The position numbers and the translations under genes are program-made. From Halopenitus persicus (GTDB lineage: Archaea > Halobacteriota > Halobacteria > Halobacteriales > Haloferacaceae), in NCBI RefSeq assembly GCF_002355635.1, contig NZ_AP017558.1, positions 186,001 to 250,000 of the forward strand: a DNA stretch of 64,000 nt, given 5' to 3'. The first letter of the stretch is position 1, and every line of letters begins with the position of its first letter. Of the stretch, positions 8,296 through 15,113 are shown piece after piece. The notes under the pieces were generated by a model. It had not been told where the DNA came from. It worked only from the letters and a program-made list of their open reading frames with translations, and did not search any database.

Positions 8296-8559
8296 ATGGA
8301 GGCGACAACGGCGGTTTCGGAGACGGACGCGCCGACCGACCGACCGACGGAGACGCTGGACGCCCGCGACCTCCCGCCGCCGCGACCGCTCAAGGACACG
8401 CTCGAGCGGCTTGCGGCGCTCGACGACGGAACCGTCCTGGTCCAGCTGAACGACCGTGCGCCCCAACACCTCTACCCGAAGCTCGAGGACCGGGGCTACG
8501 TCTACGAGACGGTCGAGGCGGACGACGGCGCCGTCGTGACCGCGATCTGGCGGGAGTAA
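8296..8559 (+). CDS. DUF2249 domain protein
   Basis: An 87-residue protein: a Thr/Asp-rich leader, then LDARDLPPPRPLKDTLERLAALDDGTVLVQLNDRAPQHLYPKLEDRGY, matching DUF2249, a small TusA-like fold often found beside denitrification and haem/Cu genes. It lacks the reactive cysteine of TusA. ATG at 8296 is placed where the acidic leader begins; ATG at 8236 is possible. It is divergent from the SRPBCC gene and about 140 nt upstream of the HTH-10 regulator on the same strand. Confidence 0.75.
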   Translation: MEATTAVSETDAPTDRPTETLDARDLPPPRPLKDTLERLAALDDGTVLVQLNDRAPQHLYPKLEDRGYVYETVEADDGAVVTAIWRE

Positions 8560-8566
8560 CGGCAGG

Positions 8567-8609
8567 GACGGCGGGGACGGCGGGGACGGCGGGGACGGCG
8601 GGGACGGCT
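8567..8609. repeat. 9-bp tandem repeat after a stop codon
   Basis: About five copies of GGACGGCGG directly after the TAA of the DUF2249 gene. Confidence 0.9.
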
Positions 8610-8683
8610 CGCCAAGGGAAGCTCGAACCGGTAGCGGCGTTCGATCCGAATATGTTCGCACCCGCGCTCATTGTGGTTCGTCT

Positions 8684-8699
8684 TTTAGGAGTACCTAAA
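8684..8699. promoter_or_regulatory. iron-box-like operator before the HTH-10 gene
   Basis: Perfect palindrome TTTAGG-AGTA-CCTAAA whose last base is the A of the HTH-10 start codon. On a leaderless transcript this covers the transcription start, so bound protein would block initiation. It matches six other sites in the window. Confidence 0.7.
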
Positions 8700-9358
8700 T
8701 GGTGTCCGTATCACTCACCCTGTCGGTGCCGAAGCGCGTCTGGATCGGCGAACTGTCCCGGGAGTTCCCGGAGGCGACCTTCCGCGTTCGATCGGCGCAG
8801 TCGTGTGACGGCGTCGGCGTCGGATTCGTCGAGGTGCTCGCGAGCGACCCCGATCGGGTGCTCGACCGGATGCACGAGTACGGGGCGGTCCACGAGGTGG
8901 AGGTGTTCCAGCGCGGGACCGACCGCGCGCTCATCCAGTTCGAGACCGACGAGCCGCTGTTGTTGCGCGTCCTCGACCGGACCGGCGTGCCGGTGGAGAT
9001 GCCCTTCGAGATCCGCGACGGCGAGGTCGACTGGGAGCTGACGACGACCCGGAACCGGCTCTCCTCGCTCGCCGACGAGCTGGACCAGTCGGAGGTGCGG
9101 TTCATCGTCGAGCACGTCTGGGACAGCCCCCGGTTCGACCGCGTGCTCACCGACCGCCAAAGCGAGGTCGTGGAGACCGCGATCGATCTCGGTTACTACG
9201 ACTCCCCGCGGGGCTGTACCCAAGGCGAGCTCGCCGACGAGCTCGACCTCGCGAAGTCGACGTGCTGTGAGATCCTCCACCGCGCCGAGGAGCGGATCGT
9301 CAAGGAGTTCGAGGGCGGGGACCGGCCGGCGTTCACGAAGCCGGCGCCGGCTCCGTAG
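8699..9358 (+). CDS. bat-type HTH-10 transcription regulator (NarO/DmsR-like)
   Basis: 219 residues. The C terminus is the bacterio-opsin-activator HTH_10 domain: LTDRQSEVVETAIDLGYYDSPRGCTQGELADELDLAKSTCCEILHRAEERIV, with TQGELADELDLAKSTCCEILHR as the helix-turn-helix. The N-terminal 150 residues form the sensor part of bat relatives, with one cysteine (SAQSCDG); three more cysteines lie in the HTH. NarO, the haloarchaeal denitrification activator, has this overall build with reactive cysteines, and nirK lies 5 kb downstream, so a nitrogen-oxide role is plausible, not proven. The stop codon is inside a 34-bp tandem duplication. Confidence 0.75.
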   Translation: MVSVSLTLSVPKRVWIGELSREFPEATFRVRSAQSCDGVGVGFVEVLASDPDRVLDRMHEYGAVHEVEVFQRGTDRALIQFETDEPLLLRVLDRTGVPVEMPFEIRDGEVDWELTTTRNRLSSLADELDQSEVRFIVEHVWDSPRFDRVLTDRQSEVVETAIDLGYYDSPRGCTQGELADELDLAKSTCCEILHRAEERIVKEFEGGDRPAFTKPAPAP

Positions 9359-9439
9359 GGCACGCCGTCCCCCGATCACGCCGGCTCCGTAGGGCACGCC
9401 GTCCCCCGATCACGCCGTCTCCATAGGCCACGCCGTCCC
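9345..9439. repeat. 34-bp tandem repeat spanning a stop codon
   Basis: Copies at 9345-9378 and 9379-9412 are identical; a diverged partial copy runs to 9439. The TAG of the HTH-10 gene lies in the first copy. Confidence 0.92.
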
Positions 9440-9465
9440 AAAACGCGAATATAATTGCGTCGACA

Positions 9466-9472
9466 TTTATAA
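9466..9472 (+). promoter_or_regulatory. TATA box of the peroxiredoxin gene
   Basis: TTTATAA centred about 28 nt before the ATG at 9497, in an AT-rich pocket of otherwise GC-rich DNA. The spacing implies a leaderless mRNA. Confidence 0.6.
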
Positions 9473-9496
9473 GTCAGGAGACCGTATCCGCGGGTG

Positions 9497-9970
9497 ATGG
9501 TTTCTACAGGAGACTCCGCACCGAGTTTCACGGCGACGATCGGCACGAGCGACCACGAATCGTTCGATATCGACGACGTCCTCGGGAACGGCCCGGTCGT
9601 GCTGGCGTTCTTCCCGGGCGCGTTCACGCCCCCGTGTACGAACGAGATGGTCGCCTTCCAGGAGCGGCTCGGCGACTTCGAGGACGCCGGCGCGACCGTG
9701 CTCGGCCTCAGCGCCGACTCGCCGTTCTCGCTCGGGGCGTTCCGCAAGGAACACGGCATCGAGTTCGACCTCGTGAGCGACACGGCCGGCGACGCGATCC
9801 GCGCGTACGACCTGGAGATCGACATCGCCGAACTGGGCCTCTATGGGATCGCGAACCGTGCCGTCTACGTCCTCGACGCGGACGGTGCGGTCGTCTACGA
9901 CTGGGTGGCCGACGATCCGACGAACGAGCCCGACTACGCGGCGGTACTCGAGGCCGTGAAGTCGGCCTGA
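9497..9970 (+). CDS. peroxiredoxin (AhpC/TSA, redoxin fold)
   Basis: A 157-residue thioredoxin-fold peroxidase. FFPGAFTPPCTNEM holds the peroxidatic cysteine in the T-x-x-C form, and ATVLGLSADSPFSLGAFRKEHGIEFDLVSD is the next conserved block. No other cysteine is seen, so it is a 1-Cys type that needs an external thiol for recycling. It should reduce H2O2 or organic peroxides in the cytoplasm. The TATA spacing selects ATG 9497 over the GTG at 9494. Confidence 0.88.
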   Translation: MVSTGDSAPSFTATIGTSDHESFDIDDVLGNGPVVLAFFPGAFTPPCTNEMVAFQERLGDFEDAGATVLGLSADSPFSLGAFRKEHGIEFDLVSDTAGDAIRAYDLEIDIAELGLYGIANRAVYVLDADGAVVYDWVADDPTNEPDYAAVLEAVKSA

Positions 9971-10029
9971 TATGGGTCCGCCGCGGTGGGAGAACGAGAG
10001 CACCGCCGATCGGCGTGAAGACGACCGTT

Positions 10030-11205
10030 TCATTCGTCGGCGTCGGGGACGCTCGTCCGATCCGCTTGGCGGAGCACGAAGGGCCCGATCGCGAGCGTGC
10101 GCCGCGCCATCGTCGCGATCCTGAGCAGGAAGGAGACGAGCAGCAAAAACGGCGTGACGGCGATCGTCGTCGCCGCGGCAACCGCGATCACCAGGGCGTC
10201 GATGCCGAGGATCGACCCCCCGACGACCGCCGTGTCGAAAAAGAGCAACATCGATATCGTTACGATCAGGGCGGGGACGGCGGTATACAGCATCGCCCTG
10301 GAGAGCGCGATCAGCTCCCACTGAAAGTAGAGCGTTTTGAAGTGCTCGCGAGCGAGCCCGAACTGCTCGAGGGCAGCGATGAGTTCCTCGTGTGCCTCGC
10401 GAGCTGCCTCCGGGATCGCGTCCGCGTGGACGGTCCCGATTCGGCGCGCCTGGAACATCTTCCAGGAGTAGTTGAAGTCCAATGCGGCGCCGATCACGGC
10501 GTAGGTTCCGAACTGAGCACCGGAGAGGTCGTCACACACGCGGTCGGCGTGGGTGGTGAGATCCGTAACGAAGTCGTCGACGTCCTGGAAGAGGTCGTCA
10601 GCGTCGGCGTCGTTGGCGTCGTCGGCATCGGCGTCGTCGGCGGCATCGGCGGCATCGGCGTCGTCGGCGGCATCGGCGGCATCGGCGTCGTCGGCGGCAT
10701 CGGCGGCATCGGCGGCATCGGCGGCGTCGTCCACGCCAGTCGTGGACTGATCGAGCGCGTCCCGAAACGCGGTCGCGCGGTCGGCACACGCGTCAACGAG
10801 CGCCGCGATGAACGATGCGGGATCCGCGGGGCTCACCGGCTCGTCGATCGTGTCCGCGACCGACTCCCGGAATTCCATCGCGCCGTCGAGGCGCTCGCGC
10901 TGGTCATCGACGGCCCCGAGTTCCTGAGAGAGCACGAGCGAGTTGATCGACACGACCAGGGTGACCCCGGTGATGAGCGCCGTCGTCAGCGCCTGAAACA
11001 GGGTGTGGATGACGTCCGTGGACCGCATCAGCGACCGAAACGGGGTCGGCGCCGCGGCGCTCGCGGCCACGATCGCGAGGAACACGGCCGCCATCAATCC
11101 CGCGGCGAGCATACGGCGGTCCGTCTCGAGCAGCACCCGTTGCTTCCAGGTCGAGCCCGTGCTCCGTTCCGCCATCGTGTCGCTCGGGGCTGCGCTCCGG
11201 GACAT
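10030..11205 (-). CDS. membrane protein of unknown function with an Asp/Ala repeat loop
   Basis: 391 residues, four predicted membrane segments: two near the N terminus (AAGLMAAVFLAIVAASAAA; LFQALTTALITGVTLVVSI) and two near the C terminus (YTAVPALIVTISMLLFF; ALVIAVAAATTIAVTPFLLL). The soluble loop between the pairs is long and carries a 45-residue tract of only Asp and Ala (with one Asn) built from ADAADAAD-type repeats, followed by an amphipathic helical part. I do not recognise a function; similar four-helix proteins occur in many haloarchaea. ATG at 11175 is an alternative start. Confidence 0.65.
   Translation of the reverse strand: MSRSAAPSDTMAERSTGSTWKQRVLLETDRRMLAAGLMAAVFLAIVAASAAAPTPFRSLMRSTDVIHTLFQALTTALITGVTLVVSINSLVLSQELGAVDDQRERLDGAMEFRESVADTIDEPVSPADPASFIAALVDACADRATAFRDALDQSTTGVDDAADAADAADAADDADAADAADDADAADAADDADADDANDADADDLFQDVDDFVTDLTTHADRVCDDLSGAQFGTYAVIGAALDFNYSWKMFQARRIGTVHADAIPEAAREAHEELIAALEQFGLAREHFKTLYFQWELIALSRAMLYTAVPALIVTISMLLFFDTAVVGGSILGIDALVIAVAAATTIAVTPFLLLVSFLLRIATMARRTLAIGPFVLRQADRTSVPDADE
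10597..10735. repeat. low-complexity GGCATCGGC/GTCGTCGGC repeat inside a membrane-protein gene
   Basis: About 140 bp of 3-, 9- and 24-bp repeats coding for the Asp/Ala tract of the minus-strand membrane protein. The reading frame is kept. Confidence 0.9.
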
Positions 11206-11295
11206 CGTTAGGGTCCGAAACGCGCTCCCGCCGCAAAATACCCCGGGAGCCGAGTCGTCGCCCGGAGCCCGTCGCCGGTGAGGCTCGACGGCCGA

Positions 11296-12051
11296 TCAGG
11301 ATGACCGTGTCCGCCGGCCGATCGCGATGGCTGCCGACAACAGCGCCGCGATGGCGGTTCCGATGCCGAACCCGGGAGCGGAATCGCGCGTTGTGCCCGC
11401 CGTGTCGGTTGCGCTGCCGGTCGCGTCGGATCCGTCCTCCGCAGAGAGGACCATCTCGAACCCGTCGAGAGTCGTTCCGGCGTCCCAGACGTGGGTTCCG
11501 TTTTCGACGGTGGCGGGGTCGGGACCAACTTCGGTCACCGAGTACCCGTCGGGGACCTCAACGACGAACTGCCGGTCGGGCTCGAAGCCGCTCGCGAACG
11601 GTTCGGTGAGGACGATCGATCCGTCGGTCGTCGCCGCCAGGCCGGTCCACCGGACCGACAGCTCGGCGACGCCGATGCCGTCGGAAGCAGTGAGATCGAC
11701 CGAGCTGTCGTCGATCGACGTCGCGCGGTCGACGTCAGTCGTCGTCTCGTTGGCGACCGACCGCATTCGCGAGGCGAACCGGTCACGGAGGTCGGTTCGT
11801 GCGGCCGAGTCGTTTCGAAGAGCCTCGAAGGCGGCGCGTTCATCGTCGGTTTCGAGGTCGTAGGTGAGACGCAGGATCACCGTTGCGTCGCCGTCGTCCT
11901 CGAGGTCGACGACGAACGCGGACTCATCCGCGGGGTGATCGGTCGCGGCGACGGACCCGGACGCGCCCACGAACAGACTGCAGGCAACGAGGAACGCGAG
12001 TCCTCCCGCAAGAATCCGACTCCACGATCGGGAGCCGGCCGAGGCACTCAT
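11296..12051 (-). CDS. secreted surface protein with PGF-CTERM anchor (DUF7345-like)
   Basis: 251 residues: an N-terminal Sec signal (SRILAGGLAFLVACSLFVGASG then VAA), a beta-rich body with AFVVDLEDDGDATVILRLTYDLETDDERAAFEALRND typical of the haloarchaeal DUF7345 domain, and a C-terminal APGFGIGTAIAALLSAAIAI helix followed by GRRTRSS. That tail fits the PGF-CTERM sorting signal, which archaeosortase A cuts and replaces by a lipid anchor. It is therefore a cell-surface protein; its job is unknown. ATG at 12051 is preferred to 12066. Confidence 0.72.
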   Translation of the reverse strand: MSASAGSRSWSRILAGGLAFLVACSLFVGASGSVAATDHPADESAFVVDLEDDGDATVILRLTYDLETDDERAAFEALRNDSAARTDLRDRFASRMRSVANETTTDVDRATSIDDSSVDLTASDGIGVAELSVRWTGLAATTDGSIVLTEPFASGFEPDRQFVVEVPDGYSVTEVGPDPATVENGTHVWDAGTTLDGFEMVLSAEDGSDATGSATDTAGTTRDSAPGFGIGTAIAALLSAAIAIGRRTRSS

Positions 12052-12090
12052 ATGCAAGCCTCCCACGACTGCGCAGCCAGCGGCTCATCG

Positions 12091-12172
12091 GTCCACAGCT
12101 GTCGGTTCAAAACTAGTCCATCCCACAGCTGTCCATTCACCAGCAGTCCATTCCACAACTGCCCATCCAACA
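12091..12172. repeat. imperfect ~30-bp direct repeats between two surface-protein genes
   Basis: Three diverged copies built on CCACAGCTGTCC and AGTCCATTC blocks. The whole 12052-12265 gap otherwise shows no gene I can support. Confidence 0.75.
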
Positions 12173-12265
12173 TCGGATCAGTAACTTCGTGCGCGTGTGG
12201 CAGTGATGTCCCCATCGATGATCGGCTTCGAGTGTGTGGGTTCGTATGTCGACCATCCCACGTCA

Positions 12266-13384
12266 TTAGTTCCCACCGGGGCCGCCCTGTGCGGAACCAC
12301 CCTGGGAGGATCCGCCGGCTGAACTCCCGTCGGTGGAGCCGCTTTCCGCGGAGCCGGCGCCGGTCTCGTCATCAGCGGTGTCATCCGACCCGTCGTCGGA
12401 GACACCGTCGGATGTCGAACCGTCGTCTGTTGTCGATCCGTCGTCGGATGTCGAACCGTCGTCGGTTTCGGCCGACGTGGAGTCGGTCGTCGCGTCGTCG
12501 TCCGTTTCGTCGGTATCATCCTCGTTGGCAGTATCCGGTCGTCCCGCGTCGTCGGGCTGGCCGGCATCGTCGGGCTGGCCGGCATCGTCAGGCTGGCCGG
12601 CATCGTCGTCAGGACCGGCTTCCTCGGGAGGGCCTGCGTGTAGGGGTCGGCCGATGCCCTCGGGCGGTCCGGCGATGTCGCCGGCGATGACGGAGGCGTT
12701 TCCGCGAAGCTGGCTGGCGTTGCGCCGGAGCTCATCGATCGCGGACACGTTGATGCCGCGTTTCTCGAGAAGCCCGGGCGGGAGCTCGTTGGCAGTGTCG
12801 GCGGTCTGGTTCGAGATCCGCTCGAGCGTCCGGAGTTCGGCCGCGATCCGGGCCGTTCGTGACCGGTACTCGCCGTGGGAGATCGTGCCGTTCTCGTACT
12901 GTGCCTCGAGTTCAGCCTGTCGGTCCTCGAGCTCAGCGATCCGCTCGGAGGTGTTCTCGACTGACTCCGACACGATGTCTGCCTTCGAGCCGTTCGAGAC
13001 CGCGCTGGCGATCCGAAGCCCGAACGCACGGGATTCTATCTCGCCGTCGATCTCGGCCGCCTGCACGCCCACGACGCCCGAGAGACGTTCGCCGGGGCTG
13101 ACGTCGTCCGACTCGTTAGCGTCCGCGGTGTCGTTCTCGGCGTCGTCGGTTTCAGTCGTCTCTTCGTCGGTTTCAGTTTCAGTTTCGGTCGTCTCCGTTT
13201 CCGTCGTCTCCGTTTCCGTCGTCTCGTTATCGGTGGAGACCTGCGTTCGATCCCCATCGAGCGGTTCGATCGCGGTCGCGTCGGTGCTCGCGTGCCCGTC
13301 GAGACCGGCCGCGGCGGCGGGTGCAGCACCCACGACCGAGACGACGAGCGTGATCGCGATCAGCAGTGTCGCAGGTCGGTTCAT
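12266..13384 (-). CDS. secreted acidic surface protein (DUF7096-like) with repeats
   Basis: 372 residues. Sec signal peptide at the N terminus (TLLIAITLVVSVVGAAPAAAA). Then a Thr/Glu low-complexity linker (TETTETETTE), a helical core of about 110 residues (SERIAELEDRQAELEAQYENGTISHGEYRSR) that looks like a coiled coil with NGTI and NQT glycosylation-type sequons, four QPDDAG-type repeats, and a Ser/Asp/Gly-rich tail. The core resembles the haloarchaeal DUF7096 family. No membrane anchor is seen at the C terminus, so it is secreted or bound to the S-layer. A TATA box sits about 30 nt upstream of the ATG. Confidence 0.7.
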   Translation of the reverse strand: MNRPATLLIAITLVVSVVGAAPAAAAGLDGHASTDATAIEPLDGDRTQVSTDNETTETETTETETTETETETDEETTETDDAENDTADANESDDVSPGERLSGVVGVQAAEIDGEIESRAFGLRIASAVSNGSKADIVSESVENTSERIAELEDRQAELEAQYENGTISHGEYRSRTARIAAELRTLERISNQTADTANELPPGLLEKRGINVSAIDELRRNASQLRGNASVIAGDIAGPPEGIGRPLHAGPPEEAGPDDDAGQPDDAGQPDDAGQPDDAGRPDTANEDDTDETDDDATTDSTSAETDDGSTSDDGSTTDDGSTSDGVSDDGSDDTADDETGAGSAESGSTDGSSAGGSSQGGSAQGGPGGN

Positions 13385-13410
13385 TGCACTCGACGCAAGG
13401 ACCGGGAAGG

Positions 13411-13420
13411 GTATATAAAT
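13411..13420 (-). promoter_or_regulatory. TATA box of the DUF7096-like gene
   Basis: On the minus strand ATTTATATAC lies 27-36 nt upstream of the ATG at 13384, fitting a leaderless haloarchaeal promoter. Confidence 0.6.
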
Positions 13421-13448
13421 GGACGACCGTGGAGCCGATTTTGGAACG

Positions 13449-13464
13449 TTTAATCCGGATTAAA
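13449..13464. promoter_or_regulatory. 16-bp perfect palindrome upstream of the surface-protein promoter
   Basis: TTTAATCCGGATTAAA, about 30 bp upstream of the TATA box of the minus-strand surface-protein gene. It looks like a regulator site; it does not fit the iron-box pattern. Confidence 0.5.
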
Positions 13465-13534
13465 TCGGATTCCGTCGGGTGGTCTCGACTTTATAGCAGG
13501 ACGGCGGAGCTCGGTCGGCGCGGACGTCGGTTCG

Positions 13535-13620
13535 GGACGATCGGAACCGAGTGACGATCCGGGCCGGGAGACGATCCGGGCCGGGAGACGATCGGGACCG
13601 AGTGACGAACCGGACCGATT
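13535..13620. repeat. 17-bp tandem repeats
   Basis: About five diverged copies of a unit such as GAGACGATCCGGGCCGG in the 450-bp gap between the surface-protein gene and nirK. The rest of that gap holds promoters and no supported gene. Confidence 0.85.
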
Positions 13621-13726
13621 CGTCGCGATCGGAACGTCCAGTCGCTACGATCGAGGGTCCCGGTCAGCAGGGGCGGGAAGAACGGCGGATCCGGGACGAC
13701 GAACGTGGAGTCACGAGATTGAATCT

Positions 13727-13736
13727 TCATTTATAT
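13727..13736 (+). promoter_or_regulatory. candidate TATA box for nirK
   Basis: CATTTATATA about 100 nt before the nirK start. If used, the mRNA has an untranslated leader, in line with the Shine-Dalgarno-like GGAGAGA 6 nt before the ATG at 13837. Confidence 0.4.
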
Positions 13737-13836
13737 ACTACGGTACGGACATGTTCGATCACCGTCGCCAATAAATTGGAATTCCATTACCTCTTGAAGT
13801 ATATGATGCACATATGCTCAAATGGAGAGAGACCCA

Positions 13837-14928
13837 ATGTCCCAATCACGCAGTATCCCACGGCGGACGTTCATGAAGGCGGCCGGTGCCGGTGCAGCGG
13901 TGTTGACCGCGGGCTGTCTCGGTGCACCCCGTGCGGATGCGGGCGCCCAGGCGCAGACGACTCCGGCGGCGAGCGGTGGCGGACTCGATCCCGCGAAGTC
14001 GGTCGACCTCGACCGGATCGCGGCGGATCCGACCGACCTTCCGGACCCGGTCGACTGGACCGAGCCGCGCCACCACGAGATCGAGCTGGAAACGACCGAA
14101 CGCGTCGCCGAGATCGAGCCGGGCGTCACGTTCGATTACATGACGTTCAACGACCGCGTTCCCGGTCCGATGATCCGCGTGCGGCGCGGCGACACCGTGA
14201 CGCTCCGGCTCACGAGCGACGAGGGGAACAGTCTCCCGCACAACATCGACTTCCACGCGGTCTACGGGCCGGGCGGCGGCGCCGACGACACGACGATCGC
14301 CCCCGGCGAGAGCGCCGAGATACAGTTCACGGCGACCTACCCCGGCGTGTTCATCTACCACTGTGCGGTCCCAAACATGGACCACCACATCAGCGCCGGG
14401 ATGTTCGGCGCGATCCTCGTGGAGCCCGAGGACGGCCTGCCGGAGGTCGATCGCGAGCTCTACTTCGGCCAGCACGAGCTCTACACGACCGGCGAGACCG
14501 GCGAGAAGGGCCACCACGCGTTCGATATGGACGCGATGGCTGCCGAGGAGCCGACCTACGTCTGCCTCAACGGCGAGGCGTACGCCTTCACCGGCGATGG
14601 CTACGGACCGGTGACGGTCCAGAAGGGCGAGCGCGTCCGGATCTTCCACTCCGTCGGTGGGCCGAACCTGATGTGCTCCTGGCACGCGATCGGGAACGTC
14701 TGGGAGAGCCTCTACCGCGACGGCGACCTCGTCTCGGACCCCGCACGGTACGTCGAGACCACGCCGGTCGCGCCAGGGACGGTCGCGGCGGCCGAGATCG
14801 ACACCCCGGTTCCCGGCCCGATCAAGCTGGTCGACCACGCGCTCTCGCGGGTCGCCCGGAAGGGAATGCTCGGCGTCATCCAGGTCGAGGGCGAGGAGGA
14901 GCCCGAGATATTCAACCCGGACCCGTAA
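13837..14928 (+). CDS. nirK: copper-containing nitrite reductase
   Basis: 363 residues, two cupredoxin domains. It reduces nitrite to nitric oxide outside the membrane in denitrification. A Tat lipoprotein signal is present (PRRTFMKAAGAGAAVLTAGCLG: twin Arg and a lipobox Cys). Copper ligands visible: SLPHNIDFH gives type 1 and type 2 histidines, YHCAVPNMDHHISAGM gives the type 2 His, the type 1 Cys, His and Met, and CSWHAIG in domain 2 supplies the third type 2 His. FDYMTFNDRVPGPMIRVRRGD is the usual NirK entry block. The GGAGAGA sequence 6 nt upstream supports ATG 13837 over 13822. No norB or nosZ lies in the window. Confidence 0.93.
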   Translation: MSQSRSIPRRTFMKAAGAGAAVLTAGCLGAPRADAGAQAQTTPAASGGGLDPAKSVDLDRIAADPTDLPDPVDWTEPRHHEIELETTERVAEIEPGVTFDYMTFNDRVPGPMIRVRRGDTVTLRLTSDEGNSLPHNIDFHAVYGPGGGADDTTIAPGESAEIQFTATYPGVFIYHCAVPNMDHHISAGMFGAILVEPEDGLPEVDRELYFGQHELYTTGETGEKGHHAFDMDAMAAEEPTYVCLNGEAYAFTGDGYGPVTVQKGERVRIFHSVGGPNLMCSWHAIGNVWESLYRDGDLVSDPARYVETTPVAPGTVAAAEIDTPVPGPIKLVDHALSRVARKGMLGVIQVEGEEEPEIFNPDP

Positions 14929-14963
14929 CGTCCGGTCGGGGTCTCGGCTCCGCGGCTCGGCCG

Positions 14964-14981
14964 GTCAGTCTTCGGGCTGAC
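14964..14981 (+). terminator. UUCG-capped hairpin after nirK
   Basis: GTCAGTC-TTCG-GGCTGAC can form a 7-bp stem closed by the stable C(UUCG)G tetraloop, 36 nt after the nirK stop. It may stabilise or end the transcript. Archaeal termination mostly uses U tracts, so the role is uncertain. Confidence 0.4.
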
Positions 14982-15113
14982 TAACCCGTCGTTGTACTGA
15001 TATCTGACCGACCGTCGGATCGATAGCTAACCAGTTGCTGATCTCTTTCAATATCCGGAACGCGAGTGTAACGACGAACCTCCGTCGAGTCGCCTCAAAA
15101 TTATGACACCGAA

